Source of the DNA: Gammaproteobacteria bacterium RIFOXYD12_FULL_61_37
GTDB taxonomy: Bacteria > Pseudomonadota > Gammaproteobacteria > Chromatiales > Chromatiaceae
DNA: 64,000 nt
Reading direction: 5' to 3'
Assembly: GCA_001801995.1 (NCBI GenBank)
Contig: MGZB01000015.1
Span: 1 to 64,000, forward strand
The position numbers and the translations under genes are program-made. Below, one piece after another: positions 29,349 to 37,513 of the stretch. Within the stretch, counting starts at the first letter, position 1. Each line of letters begins with the position of its first letter. A model generated the notes under the pieces. The model had not been told where the DNA came from. It searched no databases and was given only the letters and a program-made list of their open reading frames with translations.

Positions 29349-29527
29349 GGGCTCGCAAAGAAATAACTTGGACAAGATTGCGCTCGGATTTGGGTCAGGT
29401 TTGGATGCGGTGATTGAGCAAAACCGCAGGCGTAGCAGCGCTACGTCGAGGATTTTGCGATTGAGCCGCATCCAAAGATGGCCCGAAGACGAGATGCAAG
29501 ATGTTCAAGTTATTTCTTTACGAGCCC
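29349..29527. repeat. 179-bp long inverted repeat (MITE-like palindrome)
   Basis: The two arms (GGGCTCGCAAAGAAATAACT… and its inverse …AGTTATTTCTTTACGAGCCC) are each about 88 bp and pair along nearly their whole length around a GCGTAGCAGCGCTACG centre. Half copies occur at 6501-6597 and 9461-9546. There is no coding capacity. Its right end touches the stop codon of the OapA-domain gene (29528-29530). Confidence 0.85.
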
Positions 29528-30274
29528 TTATCGCGAGGGTGGGGCTGAAGGGGCCTGGGGTGTCGCGGTTGTCTGGGTAGCGGGTTTGACCGCTTGCTGT
29601 GCAACCGGCTTGGCATTGGGCTTGGCTGCCGGGGGAGCCGGTTTGGGACGGGGCTTGGGGGCCTTCACTGTAGACTGATAGTCATATCCTCCCTGCCCCG
29701 TACCGGTGATGACCAAGCTCTCGCCGGGGCCTTTCTCCCAGATCATCTGGTCGAAACCGTCCTTGCTCCCGCCTTTGACTTTCAAGAGTTGGCCGGGGCT
29801 GATTCCCGTCAAGATATTTCCCACGGGGTGTTTGGTTATCTGGGCCAGCAGCTTCGGGCTCAGTCCCAGTTTGCCGAAGATGGCGGGCAAGGACTCGCCG
29901 GCGGCCGCTTTGTGGGTCGCCCACTCGCTGGGGGCTTCCTGGATTGTGGGCTCGGAAACCGGTGGCGTCGGAACCGGCTGAGTTGCGCTGCTCTCGGGAG
30001 CGGGAGGAGCTTGTACCTCCACGGCGGGTGCGGGCGCGGGGACCGGCTCGACCGGCGGCTGGACGGAAGCCTCGGCAGGCTCCTTGGACACCGGGGCTTC
30101 GCCCTTCTCGACGCTGTCTTCGGGGCCGGAAAAAAGGAAAAAGGCCAAAATGGCTACGGCGATCAGAGCCCCAGCTCCGATCAGGACCGGTAAGGGAACG
30201 GGGAGAGTGCGAGGGGCGCCGGACTCATGGACGGGGTGGATATAGACTTCTGGAGCCGGCTTGATGTCTTGCAT
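29528..30274 (-). CDS. Membrane-anchored OapA-domain (LysM-like) protein
   Basis: The 248-residue protein has a short cytoplasmic N-terminus, one membrane helix (about 30-48), a Pro/Glu/Ala-rich spacer, and an OapA/LysM-like domain (about 130-180: AAGESLPAIFGKLGLSPKLL, then TGISPGQLLKVK). A Lys/Pro/Ala-rich tail ends in SAPPSR. In family members this domain often precedes an M23 peptidase, but no peptidase is encoded here. It probably binds or localises to the cell wall. The stop codon lies at the edge of a palindromic element, so the C-terminus could be truncated. Confidence 0.65.
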   Translation of the reverse strand: MQDIKPAPEVYIHPVHESGAPRTLPVPLPVLIGAGALIAVAILAFFLFSGPEDSVEKGEAPVSKEPAEASVQPPVEPVPAPAPAVEVQAPPAPESSATQPVPTPPVSEPTIQEAPSEWATHKAAAGESLPAIFGKLGLSPKLLAQITKHPVGNILTGISPGQLLKVKGGSKDGFDQMIWEKGPGESLVITGTGQGGYDYQSTVKAPKPRPKPAPPAAKPNAKPVAQQAVKPATQTTATPQAPSAPPSR

Positions 30275-30424
30275 GGCGTTACACCCCTACCCGTATGATT
30301 TTGATAGTTATTATTCTCACGCACAAGGCATGGAGATCTTGAAGAATCATACCCTCTGGGGATCACGAATGGAATCGCCATGGCTGGGTTCCCTGAGCGC
30401 CGTCAAGGAAGCCAGTCGGCCCCT

Positions 30425-30859
30425 TTATCGGCTGAATAGGAAGTCGCGGATCATCTCGCCGGGGAAGCCCCGGTATTCGAGGAACCGGGCGCGGCGGGCC
30501 TGTTCCCGGCGGTTTTCGCAGGGTTCAGGCCCGTATTTGCGGTCATGGGACTCGCGCATTGCCTCGAACCAATCCACCTCCAGCAGTTCCAGCGCCTTGT
30601 CGATCAGCGCCGGGGAGACTCCCCGCTCGCGCAATTCGCTACGGATGCGGACGGGGCCGTACCCCTTGCCGGACCGGTGGAGGGCATAGTGTTCGGCAAA
30701 CCGTCCGTTGCTGAGCAGGCCACGCTCCGCCAGGCTATCGAGCGTCTGACCCAGGGCGTCGGCGGGGAACTTGCCGGCCAGCTTGCGTTCCAGCTCGGCC
30801 CGGCTGTGTTCCCTGGCAGCCAGCAGACGGACCGCCGCCTGCTCTATCTCGCCGCTCAG
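30425..30859 (-). CDS. recX: RecX regulatory protein with non-standard CTG start
   Basis: RecX inhibits RecA filament growth and recombinase activity. The reading [20 protein letters not shown], then RAELERKL and [17 protein letters not shown], and the end [20 protein letters not shown], are clearly RecX. No ATG, GTG or TTG precedes the conserved N-terminus in frame; the first TTG lies about half-way in. A CTG at 30859-30857 overlaps the recA stop as CTGA, mimicking the usual ATGA coupling, and gives 144 residues, the family length. A base error in the sequence is the alternative. Confidence 0.8.
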   Translation of the reverse strand: MSGEIEQAAVRLLAAREHSRAELERKLAGKFPADALGQTLDSLAERGLLSNGRFAEHYALHRSGKGYGPVRIRSELRERGVSPALIDKALELLEVDWFEAMRESHDRKYGPEPCENRREQARRARFLEYRGFPGEMIRDFLFSR

Positions 30860-31896
30860 GCCGGGGCCTCTTCGACTTGGGGTTCGTCATCGCGCACGGT
30901 CGGCAGCTTCTCAGGGGTGACGACGGCGCGGACCTTGGCCTCGATATCGGCCGCCATGGCTGGGTTGTCCTTCAGGTATTGGCGCACGTTCTCCTTGCCT
31001 TGGCCGATGCGGTCCTTGCCGTAGCTGTACCAGGCGCCCGCCTTCTCGATGACGTTGTATTGCACGCCCAGGTCGATCAGCTCGCCCTGCTTGGAAATAC
31101 CCTCGCCGTACATGATTTCGAAGTTGGCCTGTTTGAACGGCGGGGCGACCTTGTTCTTCACCACCTTGACCTTGGTCTCGTTGCCGATGACCTCATCGCC
31201 CTTCTTGATGCTGCCGATGCGGCGGATGTCGAGTCGCACCGAGGCGTAGAACTTGAGGGCGTTGCCGCCGGTGGTGGTCTCCGGGCTGCCGAACATGACG
31301 CCGATCTTCATGCGAATCTGGTTGATAAAGATGACGATGCAGTTGGTGCGCTTGATGTTGGCGGTGAGTTTGCGCAGGGCCTGGGACATCAACCTCGCCT
31401 GAAGCCCCACATGGGAATCGCCCATCTCGCCTTCGATCTCGGCCTTGGGGGTCAGGGCGGCAACCGAGTCGATCACCACCATATCGACGGCGCCGGAACG
31501 CACCAGCATGTCGGTGATTTCCAGGGCCTGTTCGCCGGTGTCCGGCTGGGAGACCAGCAGCTCATTGATGTTGACCCCCAGCTTCTCGGCGTAGACGGGG
31601 TCGAGGGCATGCTCGGCATCGACGAAGGCGGCGGTGCCGCCCATCTTCTGAATCTCGGCGACCGCATGCAGGGTCAGGGTGGTCTTGCCGGAAGATTCCG
31701 GGCCGTAGATCTCGACCACCCGCCCGCGGGGCAGGCCGCCCACGCCCAGGGCCAGGTCCAGGCCAAGCGATCCGGTGGAGACGGTTTCGACGTTCATGCC
31801 GGTGGTGTCGCCCATGCGCATGACCGATCCCTTGCCGAACTGCTTTTCGATCTGGCTCAGGGCCGCCGCCAGGGCCTTCTTGCGATTCTCGTCCAT
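30856..31896 (-). CDS. recA: Recombinase RecA
   Basis: This is the strand-exchange protein of homologous repair and coprotease of LexA. The 346-residue form from 31896 ([20 protein letters not shown]) is standard. Walker A is GPESSGKTT, and the L1/L2 DNA-binding region includes [20 protein letters not shown] and [14 protein letters not shown]. It ends in an acidic tail. The order pncC-thpR-recA-recX is close to the cinA-recA-recX order of other proteobacteria. Confidence 0.97.
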   Translation of the reverse strand: MDENRKKALAAALSQIEKQFGKGSVMRMGDTTGMNVETVSTGSLGLDLALGVGGLPRGRVVEIYGPESSGKTTLTLHAVAEIQKMGGTAAFVDAEHALDPVYAEKLGVNINELLVSQPDTGEQALEITDMLVRSGAVDMVVIDSVAALTPKAEIEGEMGDSHVGLQARLMSQALRKLTANIKRTNCIVIFINQIRMKIGVMFGSPETTTGGNALKFYASVRLDIRRIGSIKKGDEVIGNETKVKVVKNKVAPPFKQANFEIMYGEGISKQGELIDLGVQYNVIEKAGAWYSYGKDRIGQGKENVRQYLKDNPAMAADIEAKVRAVVTPEKLPTVRDDEPQVEEAPA

Positions 31897-31909
31897 CGTT
31901 GCCTCCAAC

Positions 31910-31949
31910 CTGTGAAGAAATAAAGCGAATTGCCGGGGATTATACACAG
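31910..31949 (-). promoter_or_regulatory. Candidate recA promoter with degenerate LexA site
   Basis: On the minus strand a perfect TATAAT lies at 31944-31939, 43 nt before the recA start. Downstream of it, CTTTATTTCTTCACAG (31925-31910) differs from the LexA pattern CTGT-N8-ACAG by one base. A single CTGT half-site also sits just upstream of the -10. No perfect SOS box is present in the gap. Confidence 0.4.
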
Positions 31950-32006
31950 CCGCAGGCTCCGGGAATGAGCCTGTGCCGCCGCCTGTTTATTGTTGCGCGC
32001 GCTTTT

Positions 32007-32525
32007 TCACGGCAGGGCCAAGGGCCAGTGGTTGATGATCCGGTAATAGGGGGGATCTTGGGCTGGTTGCGAGACATAGAGACAGAAGCGGTCCAGGTTC
32101 CATTCGACCGGCTTGCCCGGACCTTCGGCGGCGACGGGCTGAGATTTGCGGGACAGGGTAACGTGCGGCTTGTACTCCTGTTGATCGGAGATGAAACCGC
32201 AGGCTTCCAACCCCTTTTCCAGGGACCTCACCAACTGAAACAGGGGTTCAGGCGTGACCGATGGCCTTAGAAAAAGTATCCCCGAGCGGGGCCAGAAACC
32301 AAAGCGATCAAGCGTCATGGAAAAAGGGGGGACCTGGACCCGGCTCGCCACCTCCAGCACCGGGTCCAGCCGCCCCTCCACCTGCCCCAGAAAGAGCAAG
32401 GTCATGTGCAGATCCTCCGGGTGCGGCGGCCTGCCCTTGAAATCGGGTTGGGAACGGGCAGCGCGGTCGAGGGCGTTTCTCACCTTCTCGTCCGGCTTCA
32501 GACCGAAGAAGAGACGGCGGCTCAT
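32007..32525 (-). CDS. thpR: RNA 2',3'-cyclic phosphodiesterase ThpR
   Basis: This 2H-phosphoesterase opens 2',3'-cyclic phosphates on RNA ends. The 172-residue protein carries both catalytic motifs: H40-M-T42 (EDLHMTLLFLG) and H121-V-T123 (KPHVTLSRK). It overlaps the pncC stop by 4 nt, so it is translated with it. Older annotation calls the family 2'-5' RNA ligase; the physiological direction and substrate are unsettled. Confidence 0.92.
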   Translation of the reverse strand: MSRRLFFGLKPDEKVRNALDRAARSQPDFKGRPPHPEDLHMTLLFLGQVEGRLDPVLEVASRVQVPPFSMTLDRFGFWPRSGILFLRPSVTPEPLFQLVRSLEKGLEACGFISDQQEYKPHVTLSRKSQPVAAEGPGKPVEWNLDRFCLYVSQPAQDPPYYRIINHWPLALP

Positions 32526-33067
32526 GGGGCTTCCACCGGCAAGAGATCGAACAGGCCCTGCAAGGCCGCCACTACCGCCTGGGCACGGATCGATTCCCTA
32601 TCCCCGCTGAATTGTTCCCGCCGGGCCGTCAACCGGCCGTTCCGGTCGGCCCAGGCCAGCCAGACCGTCCCCACCGGCTTCTCCGGACTGCCGCCCGAGG
32701 GGCCGGCGATGCCGCTGACGGCAACGGAAAGGTCCGCGCGGCAGTGGTTCAACACGCCGGAGGCCATGGCCAGAACCGTCTCCTCACTGACGGCGCCCCG
32801 CGCCCGGATGATTTCCCCGTCCACCCCCAGCATCTCCTGCTTCGCCTCGTTGGAATAGGTCACATAGCCCCGGTCGAACCAGGCGCTGCTGCCGGACAGA
32901 TCGGTAAGGACCTTGGCGATCCAGCCGCCGGTACAGGACTCGGCCACGGCCAGCCGCTTTCCCCGGCGGGCCAGTTCCTGGCCCAGGCGTAGCGGCAAGA
33001 GGGTCATCAATTCGTTCAAATCCGGCTCCATGGCCGAAGTATCCACCCAAGCGGTTGCCGTTTCCAT
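32522..33067 (-). CDS. pncC: Nicotinamide-nucleotide amidohydrolase PncC (CinA C-terminal type)
   Basis: This enzyme deamidates NMN to NaMN in pyridine nucleotide recycling. The CinA-C signature is complete: RLAVAESCTGGWIAKVLTDL near the start, GYVTYSNEAKQEMLGV, then SVAVSGIAGPSGGSPEKPVG. ATG 33067 gives 181 residues; ATG 33031 (MEPDLNELM) gives the more usual length and is a real alternative. It lies between scpB and thpR. Its closeness to recA follows the common cinA-recA linkage. Confidence 0.92.
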   Translation of the reverse strand: METATAWVDTSAMEPDLNELMTLLPLRLGQELARRGKRLAVAESCTGGWIAKVLTDLSGSSAWFDRGYVTYSNEAKQEMLGVDGEIIRARGAVSEETVLAMASGVLNHCRADLSVAVSGIAGPSGGSPEKPVGTVWLAWADRNGRLTARREQFSGDRESIRAQAVVAALQGLFDLLPVEAP

Positions 33068-33069
33068 CC

Positions 33070-33681
33070 TCAAGGCAACGTCACCTCGACCTGAGTTTCC
33101 TTGACGAGCTCGGGCAGCCCCGATTCATCCAGGTCCAGCTCGCGGTTGATGGATTCCAGGTCGCGGATCTCGGCCAGGGTGGGCAGGGCGTCCAGGCTGG
33201 AGAGGTTGAAGTGGTCGAGGAAGCGGCGGGAGGTGGCGAGGAGCGCGGGGCGGCCGGGCACGTCGCGGTGGCCGACGGTGCGGACCCATTCCCGGTCGGT
33301 GAGGGTCTTGATGATGTTGGAGCTGACGGCGACGCCGCGGATCTCTTCGATCTCGCCGCGGGTGATGGGCTGGCGGTAGGCGATGATGGCCAGGGTTTCG
33401 AGCAGGGCACGCGAATAACGCGGGGGTTTCTCCTCCCAGAGGCGGGAGACCTGTTGCGCAAAGCCCTCGCGCACCTGGATGCGGAAACCGCCGGCGGTCT
33501 CGGCCAGTTCGATGGCGCGCCCCTCGTAGTCGCGGCGCAGCTCGTCCAGGGCCTCGCGCAGTTGCGTCCGGTCGGGGCGTTCAATACCGTCGAACAGTTC
33601 CAGCATCTCGTCCAGGGGAACGGCCCGGCCGGCGGCCATCAAGAGGGCTTCGAGGATCAGTTTCAGGTTGTGTTCAAGCAT
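33070..33681 (-). CDS. scpB: Segregation and condensation protein ScpB
   Basis: This is the winged-helix partner of ScpA in the Smc-ScpAB condensin that organises the chromosome. The 203-residue form from 33681 (MLEHNLKLILEALLMAAGRA) is chosen. Typical blocks are RYSRALLETLAIIAYRQPIT, RGEIEEIRGVAVSSNIIKTL and GRPALLATSRRFLDHFNL. The start overlaps scpA by 8 bp. No smc gene is in the window. Confidence 0.94.
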   Translation of the reverse strand: MLEHNLKLILEALLMAAGRAVPLDEMLELFDGIERPDRTQLREALDELRRDYEGRAIELAETAGGFRIQVREGFAQQVSRLWEEKPPRYSRALLETLAIIAYRQPITRGEIEEIRGVAVSSNIIKTLTDREWVRTVGHRDVPGRPALLATSRRFLDHFNLSSLDALPTLAEIRDLESINRELDLDESGLPELVKETQVEVTLP

Positions 33682-34519
33682 TCTCCGGCACCTCTTCGAA
33701 AACCCCCGCTTCCCCCTCGATGCCCCGCACATGGATGGGGCCGAAGTCGTCGGCCTGCACCAGTTCCAGCAGGCTCTGCTTCAGCAGCTCCAGCAGGGCC
33801 ATGAAGGTGACGACCACGCCCATGCGGCCCTCTTCCAGGTCGAACAATTGGGCGAACTCGACGAAGCCCCGGTCCATGACCCGCTCCAGCACCAGGGACA
33901 TGCGCTCGCGCAGGGAGAGGGGTTCCTTCTCCACCTGGTGGTGGCTGTACATATCGACCCGGCGCAGCACACCGGCGAAGGCGAGCATCAGCTCATCCAG
34001 ACTTACCTCGGGGTCGCGCCGCCGAGTCTCGGTGGCCGGGGCCTCGGCGGCAACCAGATAGAGGTCGCGGCCGACCCTGGGCAGGGCATCCAGATCCGCC
34101 GCCGCCTGTTTGTAGCGTTCGTATTCTTGCAGGCGCCGGATCAGCTCGGCGCGGGGGTCTTCCTCCTCTTCGCCCTCTTCGAGGGGGGGACGGGGCAGCA
34201 GCATGCGTGACTTGATCTCCGCCAGCATGGCGGCCATGACCAGGTATTCCGCCGCCAGTTCCAGGTTCATCTCCCGCATCAGCTCCACATACCGGATGTA
34301 CTGGACCGTCACATCGGCGATGGGGATGTCGAGGATATCCAGGTTCTGGCGCTTGATGAGATACAGCAGCAGGTCGAGCGGTCCCTCGAAGGTGTCGAGG
34401 AAGACCTCCAGGGCATCGGGCGGGATGTAGAGGTCCTTGGGCACCGTAACCCAGGGGACGCCCTGCACCAGGGCGAAGGGCATCTCCTCTTGGGTGGGCT
34501 GGTGGTGTTCTTCGGTCAT
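33674..34519 (-). CDS. scpA: Segregation and condensation protein ScpA
   Basis: This kleisin subunit bridges Smc heads. The 281-residue protein has the N-terminal kleisin block FLDTFEGPLDLLLYLIKRQN, LDILDIPIADVTVQYIRYVE and LAAEYLVMAAMLAEIKSRML, an acidic linker (EEGEEEEDPRAE), and a C-terminal winged helix (MGVVVTFMALLELLKQSLLE). It is the first gene of the scpA-scpB-pncC-thpR-recA-recX run on the minus strand; each junction except that before recA is overlapping or very short. Confidence 0.94.
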   Translation of the reverse strand: MTEEHHQPTQEEMPFALVQGVPWVTVPKDLYIPPDALEVFLDTFEGPLDLLLYLIKRQNLDILDIPIADVTVQYIRYVELMREMNLELAAEYLVMAAMLAEIKSRMLLPRPPLEEGEEEEDPRAELIRRLQEYERYKQAAADLDALPRVGRDLYLVAAEAPATETRRRDPEVSLDELMLAFAGVLRRVDMYSHHQVEKEPLSLRERMSLVLERVMDRGFVEFAQLFDLEEGRMGVVVTFMALLELLKQSLLELVQADDFGPIHVRGIEGEAGVFEEVPENA

Positions 34520-34555
34520 TGGGAGGGGCTTGAGACTGGAGGTAGTAAAAATTTG

Positions 34556-34651
34556 TAGGTTGGGTTAGGCGCGCAAACCCAATGGCGTTGAATTACCCGG
34601 TGGGCTGGCTGCGCGCCGTAACCCAACATTCGGCGCCGCGTGTTGGGTTAC
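34556..34651. repeat. GTAGGTTGGGTTAGGCGCGC-type inverted repeat
   Basis: This 96-bp stretch is built from inverted copies of a (T)AACCCAAC word and lies in the 150-bp gap between trpS and scpA. A related copy is at 59493-59569. No other feature is seen in the gap. Confidence 0.75.
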
Positions 34652-34669
34652 GATTCTCCAGCCTCAAGC

Positions 34670-35878
34670 CTAATACCCCAACGACATGACGCGCCGGACC
34701 TCGGCCATGGTCTCCCGCGCGGTGACGCGGGCGGCCTCGCAGCCCTCGGCGATGACCTTGCGCACCAGGTCCGGCTGGGCCTCGTACTCGGCGGCGCGTT
34801 CCTGGATGGGTTTCAGCTCTTGCAGCACGGCGTCGATCACCGGGCGCTTGCACTCGATGCAGCCGATGCCGGCGGACTTGCAGCCCTCCTGCGCCCAGGC
34901 CTTGACCTGATCGTTGGAGTAGACCTCGTGGAACTGCCAGACGGGGCAGCGGGCGGGGTCGCCGGGATCGGTGCGGCGCACCCGGTTGGTATCGGTGGGC
35001 ATGGTGCGCAGCTTGCGTTCGATCTCCGCCGGCGTCTCGCGCAGGGAGAGGCAGTTGTTATAGGACTTGGACATCTTCTGCCCGTCCAGGCCCGGCATCT
35101 TGGACGCCTTGGTCAGCAGGGGGCGGGGTTCGGGCAGGATGATCAGGCCGCCCCCCTCCAGATAGCCGAACAGCCGCTCGCGGTCTGTCAGTGCCAGGTT
35201 CTGCTGGCCTTCAAGCAGGGCGCGGGCCGCCGCCAGTGCCTCCAGGTCGCCCTGTTCCTGATAGCCCTTGCGGTAACCCTCATAGAGCTTGGCGTTCTTC
35301 TTGCCCATCTTGTTCATGGCCTCCGCCGCCTTCTCCTCGAAGCCGGTCTCGCGGCCGTAAAGATGATTGAAGCGGCGGGCCACCTCGCGGGTCAGCTCCA
35401 CATGGGCGACCTGGTCCTCGCCCACCGGCACCAGACCGGCCTTGTAGATGAGGATGTCGGCGCTCTGCAACAGGGGGTAGCCGAGGAAGCCATAGGTGGA
35501 GAGGTCCCGCTCCTTCAGCTTCTCCTGCTGGTCCTTGTAGCTGGGCACCCGCTCCAGCCAGCCCAGGGGCGTAATCATGGACAACAGCAGGTGGAATTCG
35601 GCGTGTTCCGGCACCTGGGACTGGATGAAGACCTTGGCGGCGGCCGGATCGACCCCCGCCGCCAGCCAGTCGATCACCATCTCATGGACCGACTGGGGGA
35701 TGAGGGAGGGATCTTCATAATGGGTGGTCAGGGCGTGCCAATCGGCGACGAAGAAAAAGCAGTCGTATTCGTGCTGGAGTGCAACCCAATTCTTCAACAC
35801 CCCATGATAGTGACCCAGGTGAAGACGCCCGGTGGGGCGCATGCCGGAGAGGACGCGGGCGTTGGCGGCGGATGACAA
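34670..35878 (-). CDS. trpS: Tryptophanyl-tRNA synthetase
   Basis: This enzyme charges tRNA-Trp. A TTG start at 35878 is chosen: a GAGGAG ribosome-binding sequence lies 6 nt upstream, and the protein then opens LSSAANARVLSGMRPTGRLH, as expected. This gives 402 residues. Class I motifs are GRLHLGHYHG (HIGH equivalent) and GQKMSKSYNN (KMSKS). An ATG-started longer frame would run into the M50 gene and is rejected. It starts 14 bp after the protease gene, so the two are probably cotranscribed. Confidence 0.94.
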   Translation of the reverse strand: MSSAANARVLSGMRPTGRLHLGHYHGVLKNWVALQHEYDCFFFVADWHALTTHYEDPSLIPQSVHEMVIDWLAAGVDPAAAKVFIQSQVPEHAEFHLLLSMITPLGWLERVPSYKDQQEKLKERDLSTYGFLGYPLLQSADILIYKAGLVPVGEDQVAHVELTREVARRFNHLYGRETGFEEKAAEAMNKMGKKNAKLYEGYRKGYQEQGDLEALAAARALLEGQQNLALTDRERLFGYLEGGGLIILPEPRPLLTKASKMPGLDGQKMSKSYNNCLSLRETPAEIERKLRTMPTDTNRVRRTDPGDPARCPVWQFHEVYSNDQVKAWAQEGCKSAGIGCIECKRPVIDAVLQELKPIQERAAEYEAQPDLVRKVIAEGCEAARVTARETMAEVRRVMSLGY

Positions 35879-35892
35879 AGTGGACTCCTCGT

Positions 35893-36555
35893 TCAAAACA
35901 GGGTTTGCAGCAGGGCGGCAACCAGTTGCTGGCTGCCGTCGATAAAGGGGCCGACCAGGCGCCAGAGGACGCCGGTCACCAGCAACAGAATCAGGACCAT
36001 CATCCCGTAAGGCTCGATGCCGGCCACCCGGTAGGCGATGCGGGGAGGCAGCAGGGAGACCAGGACCCGCCCGCCGTCCAGGGGCGGCAGGGGGAAGAGG
36101 TTGAGCACCATGAGCACAGCGTTGATCATCAGGCCGAAACCGCCCATGTAGATCAGGGGCATGGAGACCCAATCCATCCCCAGATCGTGGAGATGGATGG
36201 CCAGGCGGGCAGTCAGGCCCCAGATCAGCATCATCAGCAGATTGGCGCCGGGGCCGGCCAGGGCCACCAGGGCAGTGTCCCGGCGCGGGTTGCCCAGACG
36301 AGACCAGTTCACCGGCACCGGCTTGGCCCAGCCGAAGACGAAACCGGTGGTGAAATACATGAACAGAGGCAACAGCACCGTGCCGATGGGGTCGATGTGG
36401 CGCAGGGGGTTGATGCTGACCCGGCCCAGCATCAGGGCGGTGTTGTCCCCCAGCCGGGCCGCAGCCCAGCCGTGGGCCGCCTCGTGCAATGTGATGGCGA
36501 ACAGCAGCGGCAGGGCCATGATGCTGGCTTGTTGCAGCAGGTTCAGGTCGTTCAT
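35893..36555 (-). CDS. Site-2 protease family (M50) membrane metallopeptidase
   Basis: The 220-residue polytopic protein has about five membrane helices, the zinc motif HEAAH (H24, E25, H28) in the second, and the matching NLFPLPPLDGGR motif with the third ligand near the C-terminal helices. It is the short, PDZ-less type often found beside trpS and scpAB in bacteria, and its substrate is unknown. The start codon directly follows the outer edge of a dispersed element, so the AGAGG ribosome-binding sequence (about 8 nt upstream) is element-derived. Confidence 0.88.
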   Translation of the reverse strand: MNDLNLLQQASIMALPLLFAITLHEAAHGWAAARLGDNTALMLGRVSINPLRHIDPIGTVLLPLFMYFTTGFVFGWAKPVPVNWSRLGNPRRDTALVALAGPGANLLMMLIWGLTARLAIHLHDLGMDWVSMPLIYMGGFGLMINAVLMVLNLFPLPPLDGGRVLVSLLPPRIAYRVAGIEPYGMMVLILLLVTGVLWRLVGPFIDGSQQLVAALLQTLF

Positions 36556-36570
36556 CCTAGAAACCTCTTT

Positions 36571-36840
36571 TCAACCGCAAAGGACGCAAAGAACGCTAAG
36601 GAAATCCATCCGATGCATTTGTTCGGCGCATCCCTGCGCCTCACCCCTCCGGGGCTGGCGCGAAAATCCGCTCCCGACGGTTTTTTGTTCGGCGCATCCC
36701 TGCGCCTCACCCCTCCGGGGCTGGCGCGAAAATCCGCTCCCGACGGTTTTTTGTCTGTGCCCCCACCTTCCCGGTCAGGGGCGGAACCTAGACAAGCCAA
36801 TGAATTCCTTCGCGTTCCTTCGCGTTCTTTGCGGTTAAAT
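36571..36840. repeat. CCGCAAAG inverted-terminal repeat element, copy 2, with internal tandem
   Basis: This 270-bp element is bounded by TCAACCGCAAAGGACGC and the inverse GCGTTCTTTGCGGTTAAAT. The core holds two perfect 66-bp tandem units (36621-36686 and 36687-36752), each starting GTTCGGCGCATCCC and ending CCGACGGTTTTTT. It fills the 298-bp gap between the M50 gene and yciO. The single-unit core is seen in the copy at 41451-41654. Confidence 0.88.
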
Positions 36841-36853
36841 GAGGGAATTAGGT

Positions 36854-37489
36854 TCACGAGGCTTGCTCCAGAAAGACCACGTCGCCCTTGCCCTGGCGCG
36901 CCACGATGGGGGCTTGGTCCTCGTCCTCGATGTCGATCACCGTGGTGGGTTCCAGGCCGCAGTAGCCGCCGTCGATGATCAGATCGACCGCGTGGCTCAG
37001 CAGGTCCTTCATGTCATAGGGATCGGACAGGGGATACTCGTCCCCCGGCAGGATCAGGGTGGAACTCATGATCGGCTCGTTCAGCTCCGCCAGCAGGGCC
37101 TGGGCGATGCGGTTGTCGGGGACGCGGATGCCGATGGTCTTGCGCTTGACGTGCATCAGCCGCTTGGGCACCTGCTTGGTCGCCTGGCAGATGAAGGTAT
37201 AGGGGCCGGGCGTCAGGCTCTTCAAGAGGCGGAACTGGGGGTTGCTGATCTTGGCGTAGGTCGTGATCTCCGAGAGGTCCCGGCACACCAGGGTGAAGTG
37301 GTGCTTGTCATCCACCCGGCGGATGCGGCGGATGCGCTCCATGGCCTCTTTGTTGCCGATCTGGCAGCCCAGGGCATAGCTGGAGTCGGTGGGATAGATC
37401 AGCAACCCGCCGCCCGCAAGGACCTCGACCGCCTGCCGGATCAGGCGCTGCTGGGGGTGCTCCGGGTGGATCTGGAAGAATTGGGCCAT
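36854..37489 (-). CDS. yciO: YciO-family (TsaC-like, Sua5/YrdC) protein
   Basis: The 211-residue protein follows E. coli YciO along its length: SQFF-type start (MAQFFQIHPEHPQQRLIRQA), YPTDSSYALGCQIG, then KRKTIGIRVPDNRIAQALL and DLIIDGGYCGLEPTTVIDI. The YrdC fold binds ATP and RNA, but YciO is thought not to replace TsaC in tRNA t6A synthesis. It is 24 bp downstream of rnm, the same pairing as in E. coli (yciV-yciO). The stop TGA lies in the edge of the element at 36571-36840. Confidence 0.9.
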   Translation of the reverse strand: MAQFFQIHPEHPQQRLIRQAVEVLAGGGLLIYPTDSSYALGCQIGNKEAMERIRRIRRVDDKHHFTLVCRDLSEITTYAKISNPQFRLLKSLTPGPYTFICQATKQVPKRLMHVKRKTIGIRVPDNRIAQALLAELNEPIMSSTLILPGDEYPLSDPYDMKDLLSHAVDLIIDGGYCGLEPTTVIDIEDEDQAPIVARQGKGDVVFLEQAS

Positions 37490-37513
37490 GGGAAGGGGTC
37501 TTGTTATTGATCG

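Noticed and set aside
35879-36172. Longer ATG-started form of trpS
   Set aside because: It would overlap the M50 protease gene; the TTG at 35878 has a ribosome-binding sequence and the expected N-terminus.
36621-36752. Tandem 66-bp units considered as a CRISPR array
   Set aside because: There are only two adjacent identical units with no spacers and no cas genes; they are part of a repeat element.
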